Shown here: positions 19,386-28,549 of the stretch, in pieces
How positions within the stretch are numbered: position 1 is the stretch's first letter
How the letters are laid out: the number at the start of each line of letters is the position of its first letter
Assembly (NCBI RefSeq): GCF_003202405.1
Contig: NZ_QJHL01000001.1
Span: forward strand, 248,001-312,000
Length of the DNA: 64,000 bases
Direction: 5' to 3'
Origin: Flavobacterium hydrophilum
GTDB taxonomy: Bacteria > Bacteroidota > Bacteroidia > Flavobacteriales > Flavobacteriaceae
The notes under the pieces: generated by a model
The model's database searches: none
Seen by the model: the letters and a program-made list of their open reading frames with translations, nothing else
Told to the model about the DNA's origin: nothing
Made by a program: the position numbers and the translations under genes

Positions 19386-19412
19386 TTTTCAAATTATATT
19401 TTAAAATAAGAC

Positions 19413-20819
19413 ATGAGCTCTAATAAAACATTCATAAACGATAATTTTTTACTTGAAAATAAATACGCTGAAGAATTATATCATAATTATTCAAAAAATC
19501 AGCCAATTATTGATTATCACAATCACTTAAATCCACAGTTTATTACCGAAGATAAAATTTTTGATAATATCACAAATGTGTGGATAAACGGAGATCACTA
19601 CAAATGGCGTGCAATGCGTACATTAGGTGTTAATGAGCAGTTTATTACAGGTAATGGTTCAGATAAAGATAAATTCTTAAACTGGGCAAAAACAGTTCCG
19701 TATACAATGCGTAATCCTTTGTATCACTGGACTCACTTAGAATTAGCACGTTATTTTGATATCTACGATTTGCTGAATGAAAAATCAGCTGAAAGAATAT
19801 ATGAGGAAGCTTCTGCAAAAGTAAATTCAGCAGAATATAGTACACGCAATTTGCTTAAAAAAGTAAATGCTGAACTGGTTTGTACTACTGAAGATCCAAT
19901 TGATACTTTAGAGTTTCACCAAAAATTAAACAGTAATCCTTTTGAAACTAAAATGAGCACGGCTTTCAGGCCTGATAAAGCTATTTTGATTTCAAATGAC
20001 GGTTACAATGCTTATCTGGACACATTGGGGGATGTGTCCGGAGTAGCAATCAATACTTATGCTGATTTACTTTCGGCATTAAGAAAAAGAATTGATTTCT
20101 TTAGTGCAAACGGATGTAAGTTAAGTGATCACGGTTTAGATCAGATTTATTTTGAGAACTTTACTGAATCTGAAGTAAATGCAATTTTCAAAAAGAAAAG
20201 AGAAAATCAAACAATAACTCCGGAAGAAGCGTTGAAATTCCAAAGTGCTGTATTGTTGTTTTTGTCTGAAACATACCATGAATTAGGATGGGTTCAGCAG
20301 TTTCACTTAGGAGCTTTGCGAAATAACAATGCGCGTATGCACAGAATTTTAGGACCGGATACTGGTTGGGATTCTATTGGAGATTATCCACAAGCTCAAA
20401 AATTATCTGCTTTCTTAAATGCATTAGACAGTAAAGATAAATTAACAAAAACGATTATTTATAACTTAAATCCTGCTGATAACGAAGTGATGGCTACCAT
20501 GATTGGTAACTTTAACGACGGAAGTGTTAGAGGAAAAGTACAGTTTGGATCAGGATGGTGGTTTTTGGATCAGAAAGACGGAATGACTAAACAATTAAAC
20601 GCCCTATCAAACATGGGATTAATTAGCTGTTTTGTTGGAATGTTGACAGATTCAAGAAGTTTCTTATCTTTCCCAAGACATGAATATTTCAGACGTATTC
20701 TTTGTAATCTTCTTGGAGACGAAATTCAAAGAGGTGAACTTCCTGCAGATATGGAATGGATTGGAAAAATGGTTTCTGATATTTCATATAATAATGCAAA
20801 AGAATATTTTAAATTTTAA
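19413..20819 (+). CDS. uxaC: Uronate isomerase
   Basis: 468 residues, full family length. PIIDYHNHLNPQFI supplies the two His that open the amidohydrolase-like metal site. IYFENFTESEV, HLGALRNNNARMHRILGPDTG and the C-terminal GMLTDSRSFLSFPRHEYFRR are conserved UxaC blocks. It converts D-galacturonate to D-tagaturonate and D-glucuronate to D-fructuronate. Since uxaB and uxaA are present and uxuA/uxuB are not, galacturonate is the main substrate here (inference). Confidence 0.95.
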   Translation: MSSNKTFINDNFLLENKYAEELYHNYSKNQPIIDYHNHLNPQFITEDKIFDNITNVWINGDHYKWRAMRTLGVNEQFITGNGSDKDKFLNWAKTVPYTMRNPLYHWTHLELARYFDIYDLLNEKSAERIYEEASAKVNSAEYSTRNLLKKVNAELVCTTEDPIDTLEFHQKLNSNPFETKMSTAFRPDKAILISNDGYNAYLDTLGDVSGVAINTYADLLSALRKRIDFFSANGCKLSDHGLDQIYFENFTESEVNAIFKKKRENQTITPEEALKFQSAVLLFLSETYHELGWVQQFHLGALRNNNARMHRILGPDTGWDSIGDYPQAQKLSAFLNALDSKDKLTKTIIYNLNPADNEVMATMIGNFNDGSVRGKVQFGSGWWFLDQKDGMTKQLNALSNMGLISCFVGMLTDSRSFLSFPRHEYFRRILCNLLGDEIQRGELPADMEWIGKMVSDISYNNAKEYFKF

Positions 20820-20832
20820 TTAAATATTGATA

Positions 20833-21855
20833 ATGAGTAAAGTAGTTGCATTCGGCGAAATAATGTTGCGTTTTTCTACAGAAAGGCATTTGCGTTTTTC
20901 TCAGGCTAAAGCGTTTACAGCGTCTTATGGCGGAGGTGAATTTAACGTTTGTGTTTCTTTGGCGAATTACGGAATTAATGCAGAGTTTGTTACCAGATTG
21001 CCTGAAAACGAAATTGGTTACTGTGCAGTGCAGGAAATGCGTAAAATGAATGTTGAATCTAAAAGTATTGTTTACGGCGGAGAACGTTTAGGGACTTACT
21101 ATTTAGAAACAGGAGCAGGAACCAGAGGAAGCAATGTGGTGTACGATCGCGCGCATAGCTCGATGGCAACGATTCAAAAAGGAGATATTGATTGGAAGAA
21201 AGTACTTGAAGGTGCTACCTGGTTCCACTTTAGCGGAATTTCAGCTGCAATTTCTCAAAGTGCTGCAGAAGCTTGTCTGGAAGCAGTTCAGATAGCGCAT
21301 GAATTAGGATTGACCATTTCATGTGATTTGAATTATAGATCAAAATTATGGCAATATGGCAAAACACCAAGCGAGGTTATGCCTGAGTTATTAAAATACA
21401 GTCACGTTATTTTAGGAGACATTGATACAGCTTATTTTATGTTGGGAATCCCTAAAGTAAACCCGGATTATCAAGACGAAAAATCATTACCGGCTTTATA
21501 TTCTAAGTTATATGAGCTTTGTCCGAACTTAAAAACTGTGGCAACTACATTACGTTATTCCGTTAGTGCTTCTCATCAAAGAATCGGAGGTGTTTTATTT
21601 GACGGGAAAACCATTTTTAATGCTGCTGTACAGGAAGTAACTCCTGTAATTGACAGGGTAGGTAGCGGTGATGCATTTATGGGAGGATTAATCTACGGAT
21701 TAGTTGAGTATAAAGAGGATAAACAAAAGGCATTAGATTTTGCAGTAGCTGCTTGTTGCTTGAAACATACAATTGCCGGAGATTACAATTTAGTTACATT
21801 AAAAGAAGTTGAAAACATGGCAGGAGGAAACTCTGCCGGATTAGTATCAAGATAA
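20833..21855 (+). CDS. kdgK: 2-keto-3-deoxygluconate kinase (PfkB family)
   Basis: 340 residues. The PfkB signatures are GGGEFNVCVSLANYG near the N-terminus and DRVGSGDAFMGGLIYGL near the C-terminus, where the Asp is the catalytic base. It phosphorylates 2-keto-3-deoxygluconate to KDPG, joining the KduD and UxaA branches. ATG 20833 is preferred to an upstream TTG. It is 13 bases after uxaC and 7 before eda, so it is co-transcribed with both. Confidence 0.9.
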   Translation: MSKVVAFGEIMLRFSTERHLRFSQAKAFTASYGGGEFNVCVSLANYGINAEFVTRLPENEIGYCAVQEMRKMNVESKSIVYGGERLGTYYLETGAGTRGSNVVYDRAHSSMATIQKGDIDWKKVLEGATWFHFSGISAAISQSAAEACLEAVQIAHELGLTISCDLNYRSKLWQYGKTPSEVMPELLKYSHVILGDIDTAYFMLGIPKVNPDYQDEKSLPALYSKLYELCPNLKTVATTLRYSVSASHQRIGGVLFDGKTIFNAAVQEVTPVIDRVGSGDAFMGGLIYGLVEYKEDKQKALDFAVAACCLKHTIAGDYNLVTLKEVENMAGGNSAGLVSR

Positions 21856-21862
21856 ATAAAGT

Positions 21863-22534
21863 ATGGCAAAGTATTCAAGAATTGAAGTAGCTCAGACGAT
21901 GAAAGACAACGGGATGGTTCCTTTGTTTTTTCATTCGGATATTGAAATCAGTAAAAAAGTATTAAAAGCCTGTTATGATGGAGGTTCCAGATTAATGGAA
22001 TTTACAAGCAGAGGTGATTTTGCTTTTGAGGTTTTTGGAGCATTAAATAAATACGCCCTGGCTGAATTGCCTGGAATGATGCTAGGTGTTGGTTCTGTTA
22101 CTGATGCTGCTGCAGCTTCATTATACATGCAGCTTGGGGCTAATTTTATTGTAACTCCTGTGTTTAGAGAAGATATTGCAATAGCGTGTAATCGTAGAAA
22201 AGTGTTATGGTCTCCTGGTTGTGGAACTCTTTCAGAAATTGCAAGAGCAGAAGAATTAGGCTGTGAAGTGGTAAAATTGTTTCCTGCTGATATTTACGGA
22301 CCTGAGTTTATTAAAGCAATAAAAGGACCTTGCCCTTGGACGACTATTATGCCAACAGGAGGTGTTTATCCAACTGTAGAAAGTTTATCTTCATGGTTAA
22401 ATGCGGGTGCTACCTGTGTGGGTCTTGGATCACAATTGATTTCAAAGGATTTGCTGGATAAGCAGGATTTTGAAGGATTAAAAAATAAAGTAAGTGATGT
22501 GTTGAACATCATAAAAGATATCAGAAAAAAATAA
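21863..22534 (+). CDS. eda: 2-keto-3-deoxy-6-phosphogluconate aldolase
   Basis: 223 residues. The class I aldolase Lys lies in EVVKLFPAD. The Glu of RLMEFTSRG and the phosphate loops LGVGSVTDA and MPTGGVYPT are also visible. LWSPGCGTLSEI replaces the common PGxxTPTE, a variation seen among Bacteroidota homologues. It cleaves KDPG to pyruvate and glyceraldehyde-3-phosphate, closing the pathway, and is the last gene before a hairpin terminator. Confidence 0.92.
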   Translation: MAKYSRIEVAQTMKDNGMVPLFFHSDIEISKKVLKACYDGGSRLMEFTSRGDFAFEVFGALNKYALAELPGMMLGVGSVTDAAAASLYMQLGANFIVTPVFREDIAIACNRRKVLWSPGCGTLSEIARAEELGCEVVKLFPADIYGPEFIKAIKGPCPWTTIMPTGGVYPTVESLSSWLNAGATCVGLGSQLISKDLLDKQDFEGLKNKVSDVLNIIKDIRKK

Positions 22535-22562
22535 ATAAGGAATAATTAGTTTGTTCCTTATT
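22534..22562 (+). terminator. Hairpin after eda
   Basis: AATAAGGAA (22534-22542) pairs with TTCCTTATT (22554-22562). It begins at the stop codon of eda; a T-run follows only after 10 bases, so termination may be partial. Confidence 0.55.
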
Positions 22563-22600
22563 GTAAAGCAGTTTTTTTTAGAGTTTTAAAGGTTGTAATT

Positions 22601-22676
22601 GAACATTACGCTTGAAAAATAAAGCTTGTCACTCCTCACAGCAAGCTTTATTTTAATCTTTACAAGTGTAATGTTT
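22601..22676. repeat. Two nested inverted repeats between eda and uxaB
   Basis: An inner perfect 13-bp pair, AAAATAAAGCTTG (22616-22628) with CAAGCTTTATTTT (22642-22654), sits inside an outer pair, ACATTACGCTTG (22603-22614) with CAAGTGTAATGT (22663-22674), which has one G-U pair. The whole folds into one long stem of about 76 bases. It may be a terminator, attenuator or palindromic insertion. Confidence 0.6.
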
Positions 22677-22744
22677 CTTTTACAATAAAAAACGGATAAG
22701 GGATTAATGAGGTTATTTATAACACTTTTAAGAGAAGATTTAAA

Positions 22745-24187
22745 ATGAAAAAATTAAATAGAGTAAATACAGGATTAGAAAAATTAAATCCAATTAAAGT
22801 AGTTCAGTTTGGAGAAGGTAACTTTTTAAGAGCTTTCGTTGATTATGCTTTTCAAAGATTAAACAATGAAGTTGATTTCAATGCCGGTATTGCAATTGTT
22901 CAGCCATTGAAAGATGGTATGGTAAACATGATTAACGATCAGGATGGTCTTTATACTTTGTTTATGAACGGCATTAAAAAAGGGGAAAAAATACAAGATA
23001 TTCAGTTAATTTCTAATATTGTAAAATCTATAAATCCATATAATGATTTTGCAGATTATTTAGCATTAGCAAAAGAAGAAGAACTTCAATTTATTGTTTC
23101 AAATACTACTGAAGCTGGAATTGAATTTCTTGATACAGATATTCCGGATATGCAACCGCCAGCAGCATTCCCTGCAAAGTTGACGGTTTTGTTACACGAA
23201 AGATTTAAACATTTCAATGGAGATGCTTCAAAAGGACTGACTATCATTCCATGTGAATTGATTGATTATAACTCAGAAACGCTGAAAAAATGTATCTTAC
23301 AATATTGTGATTTATGGAAATTAGAGGATTCATTTAAAACATGGGTTTCAGAAGCGTGTACGTATCACAGTACTTTAGTTGACAGAATTGTACCAGGATA
23401 TCCAAGAGCTGAAATTGAAGATTACAACAGCAAATTAGATTATCAGGATAATTTAATTGTTGCTGCTGAACCATTTTTCCTTTGGGCTATCGAAGGTGGT
23501 GAAGATTTAAAACAAAAGCTTCCTTTTCATAAAACGGATTTGAATGTGAAAATCGTTGATGATATACGTCCTTTCAAAATGATCAAAGTTCGTATTTTGA
23601 ATGGTGCACATACCGCAATGGTTCCTACTTCACTTTTACACGGTAACAAACTAGTAATGGAAACCGTTAACGGAGATTTTACCGGGAAATTTGTAGACAA
23701 TGTTATCAGTGAAATCAGCGAAACCCTTGCTATGGACAAAAATGAAATCACGGCCTATTCTGAAGAAGTAATGGATCGTTTTAAAAATCCATTTATCAAA
23801 CACGCATTGGCTGATATTGCTTTAAATTCTATCTCAAAGTTCAAAGTAAGAGTTTTACCTAGTTTATTAGGATATTATAATACAAACAAAAAACTGCCTG
23901 TAAGTCTGACTTTTTCATTAGCTTCTTTAATCCAGTTTTACAAAGGAACATGGAACGGTGAAGTATTGCCTGTAAAAGATACTCCGGAATTAGTTGAAGC
24001 ATTTAAAAATGCATGGCAATTAGGAGCTTTAGATTCTGTTGTAGCTGCTGTTTTAGCTAACACAGATTTTTGGGGTGAAGATTTAACAAAAATTAACGGT
24101 CTGTCTGAAGCATTAGTAGTAGCTTTAACTGAAATTGAAGCTAACGGAATTGAAAAAGGTTATGCTAATTTCAGCGCTAAAAACTAA
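22745..24187 (+). CDS. uxaB: Tagaturonate reductase (altronate oxidoreductase)
   Basis: 480 residues, mannitol dehydrogenase superfamily. The nucleotide-binding start KVVQFGEGNFLRAFVDY and the catalytic block KVRILNGAHTAMVPTSLLHG with its Lys/Asn/His are clear. It reduces D-tagaturonate to D-altronate with NADH. UxaB rather than UxuB is indicated by pairing with the altronate dehydratase 26 bases downstream. It is separated from eda by a structured region, so it may have its own promoter. Confidence 0.92.
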   Translation: MKKLNRVNTGLEKLNPIKVVQFGEGNFLRAFVDYAFQRLNNEVDFNAGIAIVQPLKDGMVNMINDQDGLYTLFMNGIKKGEKIQDIQLISNIVKSINPYNDFADYLALAKEEELQFIVSNTTEAGIEFLDTDIPDMQPPAAFPAKLTVLLHERFKHFNGDASKGLTIIPCELIDYNSETLKKCILQYCDLWKLEDSFKTWVSEACTYHSTLVDRIVPGYPRAEIEDYNSKLDYQDNLIVAAEPFFLWAIEGGEDLKQKLPFHKTDLNVKIVDDIRPFKMIKVRILNGAHTAMVPTSLLHGNKLVMETVNGDFTGKFVDNVISEISETLAMDKNEITAYSEEVMDRFKNPFIKHALADIALNSISKFKVRVLPSLLGYYNTNKKLPVSLTFSLASLIQFYKGTWNGEVLPVKDTPELVEAFKNAWQLGALDSVVAAVLANTDFWGEDLTKINGLSEALVVALTEIEANGIEKGYANFSAKN

Positions 24188-24212
24188 TTAAAACCTTTTT
24201 AAAATTATTATC

Positions 24213-25826
24213 ATGCAAAAGAAATTAATAAAAGTAAATCCAATAGATAACGTAATTGTCGCTTTAACCGATTTGGTACAAAACGAACAAATTACATTTG
24301 AAGGAACTACAGTTTCACCAACAACTGATGTTAAAGCAAAACATAAAATCGCAGAGAAAGATTTTGCAATTGGTGATGAAATTATAATGTATGGCGTTTT
24401 GGTAGGAAAAGCTGTAGAACCTGTAAAAAAAGGAGAAGTAATTACCACCGAAAATGTAAAACATCAAAGTGAAAAAGTTTTTCGTAAAACTGGAAGTTTA
24501 GGTTGGACTCCACCAAATATAGATCGTTGGAAAGATAAAACTTTCAACGGATACCACCGTGCTGATGGACAAGTTGGGACCAAAAATGTATGGTTGTTTA
24601 TTCCATTGGTTTTTTGTGAAAACAAAAATATCGAAAAACTGAAAGATATTTTTGAAAACGAATTATTGCCAAAAAAAGAAGTTTCTTATAAAAATTTATT
24701 ACGTTCTTTAATTGAAGAAAAAAGCGTAGAAGAAGTTGCTGATAGAAAATCAAATGAAAATCTTTTAGATAATGTTGAAGTTAAATTCATTAATCATCAA
24801 GGTGGTTGTGGTGGAATTCGACAAGATTCGGAGTTGTTGGCAAAACTGCTTGCTGGATATGTAAACAATCCAAATGTTGCCGGTGCAACTGTTTTAAGTT
24901 TAGGTTGCCAAAATTTGCAAGTAGAGATTTTCAAAAACGCATTGAAAGAAATAAGTCCGAATTGTGATAAAGAAATTTTGATCTATGAGCAACAACAAAT
25001 TGGTACTACCGATAAAATGTTTCAAATGGTGATTAAAGATTCTTATGAAGCCATTAAAAGAGCTAACAAAATCGAACGTAAACCTGCTCCTGTTTCAAAA
25101 ATAAGTATTGGTTTGGAATGTGGTGGATCTGATGGATTTTCAGGAATTTCTGCTAATCCGGCATTAGGAGTTGTTTCCGATATTTTCGCAGCTTTAGGAG
25201 GGAAAACTATTTTGGCAGAGTTTCCGGAATTATGTGGCGTTGAACAAGAATTGATGAACCGATGTGTGGATGAAGAAAAGGCAGACAAGTTTTTATCTTT
25301 GATGAAAGCTTTTGAAAAATCAGTTGTAGATGCAGGTTCAGGGTTTGATATGAACCCGTCTCCAGGAAATATTAAAGACGGATTAATTACCGATGCCATG
25401 AAATCTGCCGGTGCATCTAAAAAAGGTGGAACTGCACCTATCGTAGATGTTTTAGATTACGGCGAATATATTTCAAAACCAGGGTTAAATCTTCTAAATA
25501 CACCAGGAAATGACGCCGAATGTACCACAGGATTAGTTGGAGCGGGAGCAACAGTTGTTTTGTTTACCACAGGTTTAGGAAATCCGATGGGTAATCCAGT
25601 TGCACCCGTTGTGAAAATTGCTTCAAACACGGCATTAACTAACAGAATGTCGGATATCATCGATTTCAATGCTGGAACTGTGATTACTGGTGAAAAAAAC
25701 ATTACCGAAGTTGGAGCAGAAATCGTAGATTATATTATAGAATTGGCAAGCGGAAACGTAGAAACAAAAGCAGATCAACTGAAACAAGATGTATTTATTC
25801 CTTGGAAAAGAGGAGTTTCTTTATAA
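24213..25826 (+). CDS. uxaA: Altronate dehydratase
   Basis: 537 residues, with both expected domains. The N-terminal SAF domain covers roughly residues 1-90. The C-terminal dehydratase domain follows, with GYHRADGQVGTKNVWLFIPL, HQGGCGG, SLGCQNLQ, GLECGGSDGFSGISANPALG and TGLGNPMGNPVAP blocks. Conserved cysteines probably bind iron. It dehydrates D-altronate to 2-keto-3-deoxygluconate. Operon with uxaB, closed by a very strong terminator. Confidence 0.94.
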   Translation: MQKKLIKVNPIDNVIVALTDLVQNEQITFEGTTVSPTTDVKAKHKIAEKDFAIGDEIIMYGVLVGKAVEPVKKGEVITTENVKHQSEKVFRKTGSLGWTPPNIDRWKDKTFNGYHRADGQVGTKNVWLFIPLVFCENKNIEKLKDIFENELLPKKEVSYKNLLRSLIEEKSVEEVADRKSNENLLDNVEVKFINHQGGCGGIRQDSELLAKLLAGYVNNPNVAGATVLSLGCQNLQVEIFKNALKEISPNCDKEILIYEQQQIGTTDKMFQMVIKDSYEAIKRANKIERKPAPVSKISIGLECGGSDGFSGISANPALGVVSDIFAALGGKTILAEFPELCGVEQELMNRCVDEEKADKFLSLMKAFEKSVVDAGSGFDMNPSPGNIKDGLITDAMKSAGASKKGGTAPIVDVLDYGEYISKPGLNLLNTPGNDAECTTGLVGAGATVVLFTTGLGNPMGNPVAPVVKIASNTALTNRMSDIIDFNAGTVITGEKNITEVGAEIVDYIIELASGNVETKADQLKQDVFIPWKRGVSL

Positions 25827-25875
25827 AATTTTCTCACCATATAAGTTATATAAGTAAATTTTATATACTATTATA

Positions 25876-25925
25876 TTCAAAAACTAAAAGGCAGCTCATT
25901 TAAGAGCTGCCTTTTAGTTTTTGAA
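25876..25925. terminator. Perfect 22-bp hairpin terminator between convergent uxaA and lacI
   Basis: The left arm (25876-25897) and right arm (25904-25925) are exact complements with a 6-base ATTTAA loop. A-rich and T-rich ends on both sides suit termination in both directions. Confidence 0.92.
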
Positions 25926-26008
25926 AACAACTTAAGTGTACTTTTTAAGCAGGATTGTATTACGAGCAAAAGTAAAATGAACTTATATAGCTTATATGTT
26001 AAAAAGAA

Positions 26009-27037
26009 TTAAAAGGTAATTCTTGTAGAAGACTTTCGAATGTGTAATTCTGGTGCAAGGACTACCTTTTTTTCGATTTTAATAGTATCTGTTTTGTTTA
26101 ATTGCTCTAAGAAAACCTTGGCAGCCATTTTTCCCATTTCAAGAGGCGACTGGTCTACTGAAGTTATGGAGAGTTCCATAAATTTAGTAAAAGGCTCGTT
26201 ACTGAATCCTGCAACACAAAATTCGTCAGGAATGCTTATATTTCTTTCCTTTAATTCCTGAATAGCCCCTAAAGCAGCAAAATCACTTGAAGAAAATATG
26301 GCATCTGGAGGAGTTTCCAGTTGTAACAAAATGTCTACTGCTTCTTTTCCTGATTCTAAGCTACTTTTAATCGGAATAACATATTCTTCTTTAAAAGGTA
26401 TTCCGCTATCTAATAGTGCTTGTTTGTAACCTAAAAACCTATTTTTAAAAATATCAAGAGACTGGTCACGGGAGAAGTGGGCAATATGCCTGCAGCCTTC
26501 ATTAATTAAGTGTTTTGTTGTAAGGTATCCCCCTTTAAAATCATTAATTGTTACAGAACTTACCCCATCAATATGTCTGGTTCTGTCAAAGAAAATCAAG
26601 GGAACATTTTTTTGTAGTACGTTTTGAAAAGCATCATAGTTTTGATCGGTAACATCAGTAACAGACATTAGGATGCCATCTACCTGTGCGTCAATTAGAG
26701 CATAAAGATTTTCATTTTCTCTTTTTGCATCATCATGAGTTTGAGAAATAATAACATGATAGCCGTGAGGGTAAAGTTCTTCTTCAATTCCTCTAATAAC
26801 TGTTCCGAAAAAATTATTATCTACGCGAGGTACTATAATACCTATATTGTTGCTTTTTCCACTTTTTAAAGCCAAAGCTAACTTGTTTGGTTTGTAGCCC
26901 ATTAAATCAGCTGTTTCCTGAACTATTTCACGTGTGCTTTTTTTTATTTTTGGGCTGTTATTTAAGGCTCTGGAGACAGTGGCTGCAGTGATATTAAGTC
27001 TTTTAGCAATGTCGTAAATGGTGGTTTTTTCGCTCAT
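26009..27037 (-). CDS. LacI family transcription regulator (copy 1)
   Basis: 342 residues. The HTH with hinge (TIYDIAKRLNITAATVSRAL) is followed by a periplasmic-binding-protein-like sensor domain (NIGIIVPRVDNNFFGTVIRG). The ligand is probably a pectin breakdown intermediate, such as KDG, by context. It is a close paralogue of the next lacI gene. Repeated TGNAATCGATTNCA palindromes in the surrounding promoters, including its own upstream region, are the likely binding sites. Probably represses uronate carriers and catabolic genes in the absence of inducer (inference). Confidence 0.9.
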   Translation of the reverse strand: MSEKTTIYDIAKRLNITAATVSRALNNSPKIKKSTREIVQETADLMGYKPNKLALALKSGKSNNIGIIVPRVDNNFFGTVIRGIEEELYPHGYHVIISQTHDDAKRENENLYALIDAQVDGILMSVTDVTDQNYDAFQNVLQKNVPLIFFDRTRHIDGVSSVTINDFKGGYLTTKHLINEGCRHIAHFSRDQSLDIFKNRFLGYKQALLDSGIPFKEEYVIPIKSSLESGKEAVDILLQLETPPDAIFSSSDFAALGAIQELKERNISIPDEFCVAGFSNEPFTKFMELSITSVDQSPLEMGKMAAKVFLEQLNKTDTIKIEKKVVLAPELHIRKSSTRITF

Positions 27038-27092
27038 TCAAAAAAAATTATTTTAGCAAAAATACCTTTTTTTTGAATAATCCAATGTAAAA

Positions 27093-27106
27093 TGTTATCG
27101 ATTGCT
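27093..27106. promoter_or_regulatory. LacI-type operator upstream of lacI copy 1
   Basis: TGTTATCGATTGCT, a divergent copy of the palindrome, lies 56 bases upstream of the start codon on the minus strand. It suggests autoregulation. Confidence 0.55.
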
Positions 27107-27250
27107 AAAATGATATTTTTATGCTTTTAAATCCTGTAATTATAAAGCATTTTCCTTGTTATTATGCAATAAATGCAATTATTTTACATTGAAGATAAAT
27201 GATGAAAATACACTTAATTAGAGTAATTAGGAGAAAATTGCAAAATAAAG

Positions 27251-28276
27251 TTATTTCTCTCTGGATGTAGACTTACGAATATGTAATTCTGGTGCTAATA
27301 CTACCTTTTTTTCGATTTTGATACTATCCGTTTTGGCAACTTGCTCTAAGAAGACACGTGCAGACATTTTTCCCATTTCGAGCGGGGACTGATCAACAGA
27401 AGTTATTGAAAGTTCCATGAATTTGGTAAAAGGTTCATTACTAAAACCAGCAACGCAAAACTCCTGTGGAATATTGATGTTTCGGTCTCTTAATTCCTCA
27501 ATTGCCCCTAAAGCAGCAAAGTCACTGGAAGAAAATATGGCATCTGGAGGTGTTTCAAGTTCTAATAGGATATTAATTGCATTCTTTCCTGCTTCAACAC
27601 TACTTTTAGACTGAATCACATATTTTTCATTAAACGTAATTCCATTATCGAGTAAAGCCTGTTTATATCCTAAAAATCTATTTTTGAAAATCTCCAATGA
27701 TTGATCTCCGGATAAATGAGCAATACATTTACAGCCCTGATCGATTAATTGTTTTGTTGCGATGTAGCCTCCTTTAAAGTCGTTGATAGTAACTGAGCTT
27801 ACACCGTTAATATGTTTGCTTCTGTCAAAGAAAATCAAAGGCACATTCTTTTCTAATACATTATGGAAAGCCTTGTCATTCTCATTAGTTACAGCAGTAA
27901 CCGACATTAAAATACCATCAACCTGGGCATCAATTAATGTATAAAGGTTTTCATTTTCTCTTTTAGGATTTTCGTGAGTCTGACAAATAATAACCTGATA
28001 ACCATGTGGGTAAAGTTCTTCTTCTATACCCCTAATTACTGATGCGAAAAAATTGCTGTCAATACGGGGAACTATAACACCAATGTTATTGCTTCTTCCG
28101 CTTTTTAGTGCCAGAGCTAATTTATTTTGTTTGTAGTTCATTGAAGCAGCTGTTTCAAGGACTAATTCTCTTGTGCTTTCTTTTATCTTTGGATTGTTAT
28201 TTAAAGCTCTGGATACCGTTGCAGCTGTGATATTTAATTTTTTTGCAATATCATAAATGGTTATTTTTTCGCTCAT
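27251..28276 (-). CDS. LacI family transcription regulator (copy 2)
   Basis: 341 residues with the same domain plan as copy 1: HTH TIYDIAKKLNITAATVSRAL, then the sensor domain (NIGVIVPRIDSNFFASVIRG). Most positions are identical to copy 1, including the C-terminal KKVVLAPELHIRKS. The recognition helix is the same, so both copies should read the same operators and could form mixed dimers. Sensor differences may allow two inducers. It is divergent from the GH28 operon across a region with two operators. Confidence 0.9.
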   Translation of the reverse strand: MSEKITIYDIAKKLNITAATVSRALNNNPKIKESTRELVLETAASMNYKQNKLALALKSGRSNNIGVIVPRIDSNFFASVIRGIEEELYPHGYQVIICQTHENPKRENENLYTLIDAQVDGILMSVTAVTNENDKAFHNVLEKNVPLIFFDRSKHINGVSSVTINDFKGGYIATKQLIDQGCKCIAHLSGDQSLEIFKNRFLGYKQALLDNGITFNEKYVIQSKSSVEAGKNAINILLELETPPDAIFSSSDFAALGAIEELRDRNINIPQEFCVAGFSNEPFTKFMELSITSVDQSPLEMGKMSARVFLEQVAKTDSIKIEKKVVLAPELHIRKSTSREK

Positions 28277-28341
28277 TCAAAAATCTTATTTTGATTATTT
28301 TAACACAAAAATACATTTTTTTTAAATATACCTGTATAAAA

Positions 28342-28355
28342 TGTTATCGATTACC
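28342..28355. promoter_or_regulatory. LacI-type operator upstream of lacI copy 2
   Basis: TGTTATCGATTACC, 66 bases upstream of the start of copy 2 on the minus strand. It shares the TGTTATCGATT half with the copy 1 site. Confidence 0.6.
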
Positions 28356-28473
28356 TAAAATACTTTACTTGTTAAATAAAATAGGACAATAATAAAAAAT
28401 TATGTTTTTTTTTAAGTTAAGTGCAATTATGTTTTATAATAAAAATTAAAAGTACAATCTTTTTTTAAATAAA

Positions 28474-28519
28474 TTTGTTGAATTCAATCAATTTATCTAT
28501 TTTCGTGTAATCGATTACA
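28474..28519 (+). promoter_or_regulatory. Promoter and perfect LacI-type operator of the pectinase operon
   Basis: TTTG (28474-28477), a 20-base spacer and TATTTTCG (28498-28505, one mismatch to TANNTTTG) are followed directly by TGTAATCGATTACA (28506-28519), an exact palindrome. Operator position relative to the -7 element is the same as at the carrier and kduI promoters. Confidence 0.72.
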
Positions 28520-28549
28520 TAACCTATAAAGGTGTGAATTTAATAATAA

